Below, piece after piece: positions 19,268 through 27,468 of a DNA stretch of 64,000 nt. Every line of letters begins with the position of its first letter. The first letter of the stretch is position 1. The stretch comes from RYN-133 sp963708645. Its GTDB lineage: Bacteria; Actinomycetota; Actinomycetes; Mycobacteriales; Jatrophihabitantaceae. The stretch spans positions 38,093 through 102,092 of the forward strand of contig CAVPTA010000001.1 of the NCBI GenBank assembly GCA_963708645.1, read 5' to 3'. Under the pieces are notes generated by a model. It made no database searches and was not told where the DNA came from. It saw only the letters and a list, made by a program, of their open reading frames with translations. The position numbers and the translations under genes were made by a program.

Positions 19268-19975
19268 TTACAACCCGGTAACGCGCTCGCCGACGTGCAG
19301 GGCGACGATCCCCCCGGTGAGATTGCGGTAGCGCACCTCGTGCCAACCGTTGGCCGCGATCATCCGAGCGAGCTCGTCCTGCGGCGGCCAGGCCCGGATC
19401 GAATCGGCGAGATAGACGTAGGCCTCGGCGTTGGACGCCACGCGGCGCGCGATCCATGGCAGCATGCGCATCAGATAGTTCAGGTACACGAATCGGAACG
19501 GTGCGAACGTAGGCCGGCTGAATTCGCACACCACGAGTTTCCCGCCCGGACGCACGACCCGCGCCAGCTCGCGCAAGGCCTGCTCGGGGTCGGCGACGTT
19601 GCGCAGCCCGAACGAGATGGTCACCGCGTCGAAGACCCCGCCGGCGAACGGCAGGTGCATCGCATCGCCGGCGACGAACCGGACGGTGCGGCGCCGGCGC
19701 GAGGCCCGTCCGGCGCGCAGCATGCCGAGCGAGAAGTCGCACGCGACAGCCGAGGCGCCACTGCGCAACATCTCGGCGGTCGACACTCCGGTGCCTGCCG
19801 CGAGGTCGAGCACGAGGTGACCCCGGTCGAGTTCGAGGCACTGCCGGGTGCGCTTGCGCCAGTGGCGATCGAGGCCGCCGGACAGCACGGTGTTGGTGAG
19901 GTCGTAGCGGCGGGCGACACCGTCGAACATCGCGGCGACCTCGCGCGGAGCCTTGTCGAGAGTCGCCTTCACCAC
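19268..19975 (-). CDS. menG: Demethylmenaquinone methyltransferase
   Basis: MenG (UbiE family) methylates demethylmenaquinone with SAM in the last step of menaquinone synthesis. The 235-residue protein shows VARRYDLTNTVLSGGLDRHWRK, the SAM motif VLDLAAGTGVSTAEML, GDAMHLPFAGGVFDAVTISFGLRN and GGKLVVCEFSRP, all diagnostic for UbiE/MenG. It is close to mqnC in the same direction, consistent with a menaquinone gene set. The acidic peptide gene follows 63 bases after its stop. Confidence 0.95.
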   Translation of the reverse strand: MVKATLDKAPREVAAMFDGVARRYDLTNTVLSGGLDRHWRKRTRQCLELDRGHLVLDLAAGTGVSTAEMLRSGASAVACDFSLGMLRAGRASRRRRTVRFVAGDAMHLPFAGGVFDAVTISFGLRNVADPEQALRELARVVRPGGKLVVCEFSRPTFAPFRFVYLNYLMRMLPWIARRVASNAEAYVYLADSIRAWPPQDELARMIAANGWHEVRYRNLTGGIVALHVGERVTGL

Positions 19976-19987
19976 GCAGCCATTGTG

Positions 19988-20872
19988 TCAGCCGTTGGTA
20001 GGGGCCGGCTCGCGTGTCGTGGACGCGGCGGTGTTGCGCGCGAGGCGGATCGCGCCCGCGATCACGACCGCGAGGCACAGGGCGTAGCCGACCGCGTGCC
20101 CGGTCGACAGCGGGATGTGCTCTCGCAGCAGCAAGGCGCCGATCAGCACGGCGACGAACGGGTCCATGGCCGAGTTCGCCGGCAGCGTCGCGGCGAGTTG
20201 CCCGACCTGGAAGGACACCTGGGTCAGCACGATTCCGGAGATACCGAGCAGCACGATGCCGATCAACGGGATGACGCCGCGCCCGCTCGTCACGAGCCCG
20301 GCGTAACCACGGTGCACGACCACGTCCGAGAGACCGTCCACGAACACACCGAGCGTGCCGAAGAACATGCCGGCGACCGCGCCGTAGACCGCGCCACGCA
20401 CAACCGGGCGGCGTGACCGCACCGACAATGCGATCACCGAGCCGACCGCGAGCACGATCAGGACCGTGAGCGCGAAATATCTGGCCTTGGGCGCGTGCCC
20501 GTCGCCGGGCCGGCCGATGAGGACGAGGAAGCCGCTGAGCCCGGCGACGATCGCGAGGCTGCTGAGGTAGTCGATCACCGTTGGGCGGGGGCCGCCGAGC
20601 AGCCAGCCGACAATCAGGGCGACCGGCAACATCAAGACGACAAGGGGCTGGATCACCACCACCGGTCCCGCTGCGAGCGCGGCAGCGTTGAGCAGGAAAC
20701 CCAGGAAGTCGCCGAGCACGGCGGCAACCCAGACCGGGTCGCGGAACAGCCGCAGCAGGCCGCGCGCGTCCTCCTGCCCCTCGTTGTGCGAGGCGCGGTG
20801 CTGCACGACGATCGTGCTGCCGTAGACGAGCGAGGACGCCACCCCGAGGGGGACGGCGACCGCGAGTGACAT
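19988..20872 (-). CDS. DMT-superfamily transporter-like membrane protein
   Basis: This 294-residue integral membrane protein has about nine or ten hydrophobic helices spaced as in drug/metabolite transporters. The C-terminal half repeats a hydrophobic pattern ending in FVAVLIGALLLREHIPLS and GYALCLAVVIAGAIRLA, characteristic of EamA-type domains. A short polar stretch (QHRASHNEGQEDA) follows helix 1. It starts with ATG at 20872 and ends 12 bases before menG. The transported substrate is unknown; the tight packing with mqnC and menG may only reflect gene crowding. Confidence 0.78.
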   Translation of the reverse strand: MSLAVAVPLGVASSLVYGSTIVVQHRASHNEGQEDARGLLRLFRDPVWVAAVLGDFLGFLLNAAALAAGPVVVIQPLVVLMLPVALIVGWLLGGPRPTVIDYLSSLAIVAGLSGFLVLIGRPGDGHAPKARYFALTVLIVLAVGSVIALSVRSRRPVVRGAVYGAVAGMFFGTLGVFVDGLSDVVVHRGYAGLVTSGRGVIPLIGIVLLGISGIVLTQVSFQVGQLAATLPANSAMDPFVAVLIGALLLREHIPLSTGHAVGYALCLAVVIAGAIRLARNTAASTTREPAPTNG

Positions 20873-20898
20873 TCGGCGAGACTAACCGGCCGCCGTGC

Positions 20899-21720
20899 TC
20901 AGGCCGCAGCGCCGCACAGGACGACCATCGCGGCGGTCCACCCGACGAGCAGCACGATCATGAGGATCGACCCCACGATCACGCGCCGCTCGACGTGCCC
21001 GATCCAGTTTCCGCTCGGGTCGCGGGCGAGGTCATACGGGAACGAACTCACGCACAGAGCGCGTGCCGGCTTGCGCTTGTCGGCGAGGATCACGCCGTTG
21101 TCGTAGGCCAGCCCGTGCAGGGTCAGCACGTTGCTCGTCCCCGCGAGTTCATAGGTGATCTTCGTGGTCGTGCCGGGGCCGCTGTACCAGTGCCGTTCGA
21201 CCTGCCAGCCGTGCGCCTGGGCGAGCCGGACGTTCTGGTAGGTGACGCCGCTGTAGTAGGTGCCGACCGACGCTGTGTCGGCGTTGGTGACGGTGGCCGG
21301 CTCGCCCCACTTCAACAGCGCGAGGCGCGTGCTCTCCCCGCGCAGGCGCCAGACGAGGACGGCGACGAACGTGACCACAGCAGTGATCGCGCCGGCTATC
21401 GGGAAGACGATCCAGAGCGCAATCGGAGCGATGGCCACCATGAACAAGGTCCACGCGACCCACCAGCTCCAGGGCAGCGCCATCGCTGTGAACGCGAACG
21501 GGACCGAACGCGGGGCCGGCGCGAGCGAGGTGTCGACAACGGGTGGCGCGGGCTTGCGCAGCCATGCTCGTTCGGGCACGGCCGAAAGTTGAGTCGGGGC
21601 GTGGTTCTGAGGCGCGCCGGACTGCGCCTCGGCAAGCTCGGCCTGCAGCGCCTGGACCTTCGCATCGGCGAGCTCGCGCTGTAGCCGGATCACCCGTTGG
21701 TCGGGCGTTTCCTCTCCCAC
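20899..21720 (-). CDS. Membrane protein of unknown function with N-terminal coiled coil
   Basis: This 273-residue protein has an N-terminal amphipathic, probably coiled-coil helix (about residues 8-33, rich in Ala/Glu/Gln), a Pro-rich linker, two adjacent membrane helices (about 76-97 and 99-124), a polar domain of about 110 residues containing TYYSGVTYQNVRLAQAHGW and LTLHGLAYDNGVILADKR, and a final helix near 245-268. I do not recognise a family. The polar domain probably faces the cytoplasm as a membrane-tethered sensor or enzyme-like module. It lies 20 bases after the mqnC stop in the same direction. Confidence 0.7.
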   Translation of the reverse strand: MGEETPDQRVIRLQRELADAKVQALQAELAEAQSGAPQNHAPTQLSAVPERAWLRKPAPPVVDTSLAPAPRSVPFAFTAMALPWSWWVAWTLFMVAIAPIALWIVFPIAGAITAVVTFVAVLVWRLRGESTRLALLKWGEPATVTNADTASVGTYYSGVTYQNVRLAQAHGWQVERHWYSGPGTTTKITYELAGTSNVLTLHGLAYDNGVILADKRKPARALCVSSFPYDLARDPSGNWIGHVERRVIVGSILMIVLLVGWTAAMVVLCGAAA

Positions 21721-21740
21721 GAAGGCGGAATGTAGTCCGC

Positions 21741-22895
21741 TCAGCTCGCCGTGACCACGGGCAAAAGGGGCAGAGCTGTCGAGCTGAAGTGCGAGTGCAC
21801 GCGGGCGTCGACCGGGTCGTCTGCGGGGTCGCGGTGCACGGCGAGGTGGCGGTAGAGGGTGTCGCGCTGCGCGGGGATACGTCCCGCGCCGCGGATGAGC
21901 TCGATCAACTCCGTGCGGTTGCTGCGGTGCCGGGCCCCTGCCGAAGACACGACGTTCTCTTCGAGCATCACCGAGCCGAGGTCGTCGGCACCGAAGTGCA
22001 GGGTCAGCTGGCCGATGTCCTTACCGGTCGTCAGCCACGAGCCCTGCAGGTGATTGATGTTGTCGAAGAACAACCGTGCGACGGCAACCATGCGCAGGTA
22101 CTCGAGGCTCGTCGCCTGCGTGCGTCCCTTGAGATGGTTGTTCTCGGGCTGGTACGTCCACGGGATGAAGCTGCGGAACCCGCCGGTGCGATCCTGCACG
22201 TCGCGGATCATGCGCAGGTGCTCGATGCGCTCGGCGTTGGTCTCGCCCGTCCCCATCATGAAGGTGGCGGTCGATTCGAGGCCCTCCTCGTGCGCGGTCT
22301 CCATCACCTGCAGCCAGATCTCGCCCTTCTCCTTGAGCGGGGCGATGGCGGTGCGGGGCCGCTCGACGAGGATCTCGGCGCCGGCGCCGGCGAACGAGTC
22401 GAGACCGGCCGTCTTGAGACGCCGGACGACGTCGCGGTGGTCGATGCCGGACGTGCGGCCGATGTGTACGACCTCGGACGCGCCCAGGCTGTGCAGCACA
22501 AGCTGCGGGTAGTCGCGCTTGATCGCGCTGAAGGTCTGCTCGTACCACTCGATGCCGAGCTCGGGCGAGTGTCCGCCCTGCAGCATGATCTGGGTGGCGC
22601 CGAGGTCGACCGCCTCGCCGCAGCGCCGCAGCAGCTCGTCCAGGCTGTGCGTCCAGCCCTCGGCATGGTTCGGAGCGCGGTAGAACGCGCAGAACTTGCA
22701 CGCGGTCACGCAGACGTTGGTGTAGTTGATGTTGCGGTCGATGATGTAGGTCGCGATGTTGTCGGGATAGCGCGTACGGCGCACCGCGTCGGCCGCCCGG
22801 CCCAGCGCGTGCAACGGCGCCTCGGTGTAGAGCGCGAGCGCTTCCTCGGGCGTGATGCGTCCACCGGCTGCCGCGCGATCCAGTACGTCCTGCAC
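21741..22895 (-). CDS. mqnC: Cyclic dehypoxanthinylfutalosine synthase
   Basis: MqnC is a radical SAM enzyme that cyclises dehypoxanthinylfutalosine in the futalosine route to menaquinone. The 384-residue protein has the [4Fe-4S] motif C62-VTA-C66-KF-C69 (NINYTNVCVTACKFCAFYR), LQGGHSPELGIEWYE, SLGASEVVHI, and the C-terminal QLTLHFGADDLGSVMLEENV found in the MqnC/MqnE and CofG/H group. The route partners mqnA, mqnB, mqnD and mqnE are not in the window. The start is GTG 22895. This gene establishes that the organism uses the futalosine rather than the classical Men pathway. Confidence 0.94.
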   Translation of the reverse strand: MQDVLDRAAAGGRITPEEALALYTEAPLHALGRAADAVRRTRYPDNIATYIIDRNINYTNVCVTACKFCAFYRAPNHAEGWTHSLDELLRRCGEAVDLGATQIMLQGGHSPELGIEWYEQTFSAIKRDYPQLVLHSLGASEVVHIGRTSGIDHRDVVRRLKTAGLDSFAGAGAEILVERPRTAIAPLKEKGEIWLQVMETAHEEGLESTATFMMGTGETNAERIEHLRMIRDVQDRTGGFRSFIPWTYQPENNHLKGRTQATSLEYLRMVAVARLFFDNINHLQGSWLTTGKDIGQLTLHFGADDLGSVMLEENVVSSAGARHRSNRTELIELIRGAGRIPAQRDTLYRHLAVHRDPADDPVDARVHSHFSSTALPLLPVVTAS

Positions 22896-23004
22896 GGACC
22901 GAGCCTACTTGCGGCGCCGTCGCGTAGGTCCCACGGCCTTTCCCCGCCGGCGGCGGGACGCAACATTCGGGACGGGCCAGCGCATCATTCCCCGTGGAGG
23001 GCGA

Positions 23005-23493
23005 ATGCAGCTCGACGAGGTGATCGCCGACCTGATGCGCGCATCGGGAGATCGGCTGCTTCGCCTTGCCTACCAGCTGTGCCACGACCGGGCCGGAGCG
23101 GAGGATCTCGTGCAGGAGGCGTTGACCCGCGTGTACGGGAGTTGGTTACGTCGCGCTCCGTCGATCGACAACCGCGAGGCGTACGTGCGCCGCGCGATCC
23201 TCAACGAGTACCTGCGCCGGCGCCGACTCCGTTCTGCATCCGAGCTCGTGACCGACGACGTGCCGGACGTTGGTACCGAAGCCGTCGACGTCGCCGCGCG
23301 TGAAGACCTGTGGCGAGCCCTCGGGACGTTGCCGCCGCGGCAACGAGCCGTGCTGGTGCTGCGCTACTACGAGGACCTGCCCGACCGTGAGATTGCCGTC
23401 CTGATCGGCGCGAAAGAACCGACCGTGCGCAGCCTCGCCTCGCGCGCCCTCGCTGCTTTGCGCACGTCACGTCTCGCCGAGGAGCCGTCGTGA
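23005..23493 (+). CDS. ECF sigma factor, SigE family
   Basis: This 162-residue sigma factor has region 2 (LLRLAYQLCHDRAGAEDLVQEALTRVY) and region 4 (LGTLPPRQRAVLVLRYYEDLPDREIAVLIGAKEPTVRS) with little between, as usual for ECF factors of the actinobacterial SigE type. It directs RNA polymerase to a small stress or envelope regulon. The start is ATG 23005 with GGAGG seven bases upstream. Its stop overlaps the GTG start of the next gene (GTGA), which is the usual arrangement of a sigma factor with its membrane-bound partner. Confidence 0.92.
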   Translation: MQLDEVIADLMRASGDRLLRLAYQLCHDRAGAEDLVQEALTRVYGSWLRRAPSIDNREAYVRRAILNEYLRRRRLRSASELVTDDVPDVGTEAVDVAAREDLWRALGTLPPRQRAVLVLRYYEDLPDREIAVLIGAKEPTVRSLASRALAALRTSRLAEEPS

Positions 23494-24532
23494 TCGAGGA
23501 TGAGCTGCGCGCCCTCATGACCGCACACGACGAGGACGCGCCGAGCGCGGACGGGTTCACGCCGGCGGTGCGCCGCGATCGGCGCCTGCCGAGCGTTGCG
23601 GCTGCCGTGGTCGTGATCGCGTTGGTCGTCGGTGGCGTCGCTGGCTGCGGTCCGGCACGGCGCAACCTGAGACCGCAAGCCGACCGTCGGGGCTCAAATC
23701 GTCGCCGGTGACAACTGGCTCCCCTGCCACTTGCCCTGATACGTCGCGCGACGACGGGAATTGGGTGCCCAATTCTGCCCATGCACCGCGCAACGCACTG
23801 GTCCCGCGCACGCCACCGGACTCTGTGATCGTGTGTGCCTATCTGGGGTCACCGGGCGCCGGCGCCTTGACGGGGCAAACCGAGCTGCATGGCGACCTGC
23901 GCTCGATTTCCGACGCGTTGCATTCGGTGCCGCGCGATCTCGGCCGTGACTACCTCTGTGACCTCGGTGCGCTCCGGACCGACTTCGACAACTACCTGAT
24001 CCGCCTCAACTACGCCGGTGCAGTCGTGTGGGTCGCAGCGCCTGGCAACCATTGCGCGACGTCGAACAACGGACACTTCGTCGGCGCGACGAACCTGCGG
24101 GCTGCCGCGGCGCAGGCGTTTCACCAGGGCGTGTGGAGTACCGACCCCTCATTGCAGAAACTGTGCGCGGTCGCGCCGGACATACACGCGTCACGAACTC
24201 TGCCACTGCGTCCGACGGGCCTGACGCTATGTGTCATCGGGAACGCAACGACCGTCTATCGCTTCACGAAGGCTCAACTCGACCAGGCCGATCTCGGCAT
24301 CGCCGGGCGGTACAACGGGTACCTTGCTCGCGCGCCGCACGACGCCGTCTGCGCCACGTTCGACACCGCGAGACAGCGAATCGTCGCGCGGCTGACCTAC
24401 CGCCATAAGCATGAAGCGGTCTTGGTCGGTACACCGTCGTGCATTGCCGCGGACGGTGGTGTGGCCCTGACGGGCAAATTCGCCGCGCGGGTCTTCGCGC
24501 TGTTGTACTCCGCCCCGTCGTACCTCCCTTAA
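23490..24532 (+). CDS. Sigma-factor-linked membrane/lipoprotein-like protein, frameshifted
   Basis: The N-terminus (about 35 cytoplasmic residues, MIEDELRALMTAHDED) and one membrane segment (VAAAVVVIALVVGGVAGCG) are in one frame; the remainder, from SGTAQPETASRPSGLKSS on, is in another. The joint is near 23650 (GGCTGCGGTCCGGC), and the 1043-base span lacks one base, so I read one protein of about 347 residues. The extracytoplasmic part of about 270 residues contains at least five cysteines and no family signature I recognise. By position it should be the anti-sigma-like or sensor partner of the upstream SigE factor. The next feature is a strong inverted-repeat terminator. Confidence 0.68.
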
Positions 24533-24601
24533 GCCTGTGTTGCAGCCCCGTCTGACCAAAAATAGAGCCGAAATCTGGTCGGACGGGGCTGCAACACAAG
24601 C
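24533..24601. terminator. Long inverted repeat between convergent genes
   Basis: The arms TGTGTTGCAGCCCCGTC (24536-24552) and the exact complement at 24582-24598 form a 17-base-pair stem that extends to 20 with one mismatch. A loop of 29 bases is A-rich at its left and holds an additional ACCA...TGGT pair. It fills the gap between the stops of the sigma partner (24532) and nnr (24617), so it can terminate both directions. No long T-run follows on either strand. Confidence 0.8.
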
Positions 24602-24616
24602 TTGAGGGACGTGAGG

Positions 24617-26029
24617 TCAGCCGCGCTCGAGCGTGAGCAACGCGGGACGTACGGACTCGAGCACGTCGTGCGCGCTGGGCGGTCCGTCGGTGGCGGCGAG
24701 TTGGCCCGCGACGCCGTGCAGGTACGCACCACACGCCGCGGCGAGCGGCGCGTCGAGGCCGGACGCGAGCAGCGAGCCGATCAACCCGCTCAGCACGTCG
24801 CCGCTGCCGGCCGTCCCGAGCCACGGCGTGCCGGTCGGGTTCACGTAGGCACGACCGTCCGGTTGCGCGACGACGGTCGCGTTGCCCTTGAGCAGCATGG
24901 TGACGCCGAGGTCTGCTGCGGCGCGACGAGCGGCACCCAACCGATCGTCACCCACTGGTCCGGCGACGCGCTCGAATTCGCGATCGTGCGGCGTCAACAC
25001 AGTCGGCGCCGACCGCTGCAACAACTCGCGGTGCGACGCGAGCACAGTCAGCCCGTCCGCATCGACGATCACCGGCACGTCGGTCGACAAGACGTCACGC
25101 AGCAACGCGAGTGCGTCGTCGTCGGTACCCATGCCCGGCCCGACGACCCACGCCTGCACGCGCAGTTCGGACGGGCGCTGTCCCGCTTGCACGACAACCT
25201 CGGGGAACCGTGCGCGAATGCCGTCGGGAACCGCGCCGGCATAACGCACCATGCCCGAACCGCCATGCAGCGCAGCACCTGTGCACAGCACGCCGGCGCC
25301 TTCGTACTGCGGTGAACCGGCGACCACGCCGATGACTCCGCGCGTGTACTTGTCGTCGGTCGCACCGGGCACGTGCAATGCCCCACGCACGTCGTCGGCT
25401 TCGAGCACCTGTGCGGACGCCGACGGCAGGTCGAGGCCGATGTCGACCAGCCGCACCTGGCCGCACAGTTCCGCGCCCGCGCCGACGACAAGTCCTGTCT
25501 TCAGCGCGCCGAACGTCACGGTCACGTCGGCGCGCACAGCCGCACCGGACACAACCCCGGTGTCCGCGTCCACCCCGCTCGGCAGATCGACGGCCACGAC
25601 GAGCGAGTCGTGCGCCGCATCGGCAAGGGCCGCCGCCTCGGGACGCAAGCCGCCCGAGCCGCCGATGCCGAGCATCCCGTCGACGACGAGATCTGCGGGC
25701 ACGCGTAGGGGCTCAGCAGACGCAATGCGTCCACCCGCGCGACGCAGCGCGGCCAGCCCACCGGCATGCGACCGCGACGGCGCGAGCAGCAGCGCGTCGA
25801 CCTGCGCGCCGCGCGCTGCCAGCTGCGCTCCTGCGTACAGCGCGTCCCCGCCGTTGTTCCCGGCGCCGACGAGCAGCGCGATGCGCGCTCCGTAGACCGA
25901 GCCGAGCAGCTGCGCGCACTGCGTCGCGAGCCCGGTCGCCGCGCGCTGCATCAACGCTCCCTCGGGCAACCTCGCCATCAGCGACTCTTCGGCCGCGCGC
26001 ACCTGGTCGACGGTGTAGATGCCGTGCAT
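24617..26029 (-). CDS. nnr: Bifunctional NAD(P)H-hydrate epimerase/ADP-dependent hydrate dehydratase
   Basis: This metabolite-repair enzyme restores hydrated NADH and NADPH. The N-terminal epimerase half contains VGAGNNGGDALYAGAQLAARG and AVDLPSGVDADTG. The C-terminal ribokinase-like dehydratase half contains KYTRGVIGVVAGSPQYEGA, the long VVGPGMGTDDDAL, and GTPWLGTAGSGDVLSGLIG with the catalytic Asp. The 470-residue length is normal for the fused form. It lies directly downstream of acpS, its usual neighbour. Confidence 0.95.
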   Translation of the reverse strand: MHGIYTVDQVRAAEESLMARLPEGALMQRAATGLATQCAQLLGSVYGARIALLVGAGNNGGDALYAGAQLAARGAQVDALLLAPSRSHAGGLAALRRAGGRIASAEPLRVPADLVVDGMLGIGGSGGLRPEAAALADAAHDSLVVAVDLPSGVDADTGVVSGAAVRADVTVTFGALKTGLVVGAGAELCGQVRLVDIGLDLPSASAQVLEADDVRGALHVPGATDDKYTRGVIGVVAGSPQYEGAGVLCTGAALHGGSGMVRYAGAVPDGIRARFPEVVVQAGQRPSELRVQAWVVGPGMGTDDDALALLRDVLSTDVPVIVDADGLTVLASHRELLQRSAPTVLTPHDREFERVAGPVGDDRLGAARRAAADLGVTMLLKGNATVVAQPDGRAYVNPTGTPWLGTAGSGDVLSGLIGSLLASGLDAPLAAACGAYLHGVAGQLAATDGPPSAHDVLESVRPALLTLERG

Positions 26030-26033
26030 GTCC

Positions 26034-26408
26034 CTAGTCTGCCGACTCGGCGATCACGGTTGCCGCGGCGATGCCGCCGTCGTGCGACAGCGACACGTGC
26101 CAGCGCGTGACACCCAACGACGCAGCGCGCTCGGCAACCGTGCCTCGCACAATCAGCGACGGGCGTCCGGCATCGTCGTTGCACACCTCGGCGTCGGTCC
26201 AATGCATGCCGCCGCCGGCACCGAGCGACTTCGCCAAAGCTTCCTTCGCCGCGAAGCGGGCAGCCAGCGATTCGGCGGTGCGCGGTTCGCCGTGGCCGGT
26301 CTGCAGTTCGGCCGCGGTGAACAGCCGTTCCGCGAGCGCCGGCGAGCGCTGCAACGCTTCGGCGAAACGCGCGACCGGGACGACGTCGATCCCGACGCCA
26401 ATGATCAT
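26034..26408 (-). CDS. acpS: Holo-[acyl-carrier-protein] synthase
   Basis: AcpS transfers 4'-phosphopantetheine from CoA to acyl carrier protein. The 124-residue protein shows the family N-terminus IGVGIDVVPVARF (metal-binding Asp) and the second motif SLAARFAAKEALAKSLG (Glu and Lys), with HVSLSHDGGIAAATV at the end. All active-site residues are present. It is packed between the ferredoxin reductase and nnr genes, on the same strand. Confidence 0.96.
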   Translation of the reverse strand: MIIGVGIDVVPVARFAEALQRSPALAERLFTAAELQTGHGEPRTAESLAARFAAKEALAKSLGAGGGMHWTDAEVCNDDAGRPSLIVRGTVAERAASLGVTRWHVSLSHDGGIAAATVIAESAD

Positions 26409-26409
26409 G

Positions 26410-27444
26410 TCAGTGCGTCGACGTCGGCGTGCTGCCGTCAGCAGGCGCGTAGTCGGACAGGTGACCGGGGAACGCCGACACCTTCGGGTTCAGATACGCC
26501 GCCGCGTTGTTGACCGCGGTGGCCACCTCGCCGAACCCGGTCGCGATCAGCTTGACCTTGCCGTCGTAGTCGACGATGTCGCCGGCGGCATAGATGCCGG
26601 GAACGGTCGTGCGTCCCATCGAGTCGACGACGATCTGCCGCTTGCGGATGTCGATGCCCCACTCCATCAACGGACCGAGGTTCGCCGTGAAACCGAGTGC
26701 TGCCACCAGCCGCGAACACGAAATCGTGTGGGTCACGCCGAGCACGTCGACGTCGACCTCGGTCACGTCCGGATCGCCACGCACCGCACCGATCTGCGCG
26801 TCGGTGAGGATGTTCACCGAGGACGCCTTGAGCAGTTCGACCGAGTGCGGGTGCGCGCGGAACTCGGCGCGACGGTGCACGATCGTCACCGACTTCGCAA
26901 TCGGTTCGAGCATCAGCGCCCAGTCCAGTGCCGAGTCGCCACCGCCGACGACAACGACGTCCTCGCCGGTGTACTTCGCCGGATCGGGGACGAAGTGCGC
27001 GAGGCCGCGCCCGAGGTAGTCGCCGCCCGCAGGTAGCGGACGGGGCGAGAACGTGCCGATGCCGCCGGTGATCACGATTGCGCGGCACTCGATGCGCAGC
27101 CCCGCGGACGTCGTCACCGCGAACGCTCCCTCGCCGCGTTCCAGTTCGAGCGCCTGGTGCCCCAGCAGGTACTGGGGGTTGTGCGGCGCAGCCTGCTTGA
27201 CCAACTCCTCGACCAGATCGCGGCCCTTGATCGCGGGAAACCCGGCGACGTCGAAGATCGCTTTCTCCGGATACATCGCGGTGATCTGCCCGCCGGGCTC
27301 TTCGAGCGAGTCGAGCACGGCTGTCGAGAGCGTGCGCACCCCGGCGTAGTAGGCGCCGAACAGGCCCACCGGCCCGGCGCCGACGATGAGCAGGTCGACG
27401 GAGGTCGTCGTGGTGGTCGCTGTTGTGGTCGTAGTCACGCTCAC
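26410..27444 (-). CDS. Ferredoxin--NADP reductase (thioredoxin-reductase-like type)
   Basis: This FAD/NAD(P)-binding oxidoreductase of 344 residues is of the YumC-like FNR class: FAD motif LLIVGAGPVGLFGAYYAG, PGGQITAMYPEKAIFDVAGFP, NADP motif VVVVGGGDSALDWALML with the HRRAEFRAH phosphate clamp, and GIYAAGDIVDYDGKVKLIATGFGE. It lacks the redox CxxC of thioredoxin reductase, which supports the FNR call. It is expected to feed electrons to ferredoxins. The start GTG 27444 gives an unusual Thr-run N-terminus (11 Thr in the first 15 residues). It follows glmS by 24 bases. Confidence 0.9.
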   Translation of the reverse strand: MSVTTTTTATTTTTSVDLLIVGAGPVGLFGAYYAGVRTLSTAVLDSLEEPGGQITAMYPEKAIFDVAGFPAIKGRDLVEELVKQAAPHNPQYLLGHQALELERGEGAFAVTTSAGLRIECRAIVITGGIGTFSPRPLPAGGDYLGRGLAHFVPDPAKYTGEDVVVVGGGDSALDWALMLEPIAKSVTIVHRRAEFRAHPHSVELLKASSVNILTDAQIGAVRGDPDVTEVDVDVLGVTHTISCSRLVAALGFTANLGPLMEWGIDIRKRQIVVDSMGRTTVPGIYAAGDIVDYDGKVKLIATGFGEVATAVNNAAAYLNPKVSAFPGHLSDYAPADGSTPTSTH

Positions 27445-27468
27445 ATCGGTGACCTTATGCCAACGTCC

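Noticed and set aside
17183..20416. A 1077-codon open frame on the plus strand
   Set aside because: It lies opposite the Suc_Fer, cupin, peptide and menG genes, all with recognised families or coupled starts; it has no domain signature and Arg/Pro/His-rich content typical of an antisense shadow in high-GC DNA.
26410..27444. Thioredoxin reductase
   Set aside because: The fold is similar, but the redox-active CxxC motif is absent, so the ferredoxin-NADP reductase assignment is preferred.
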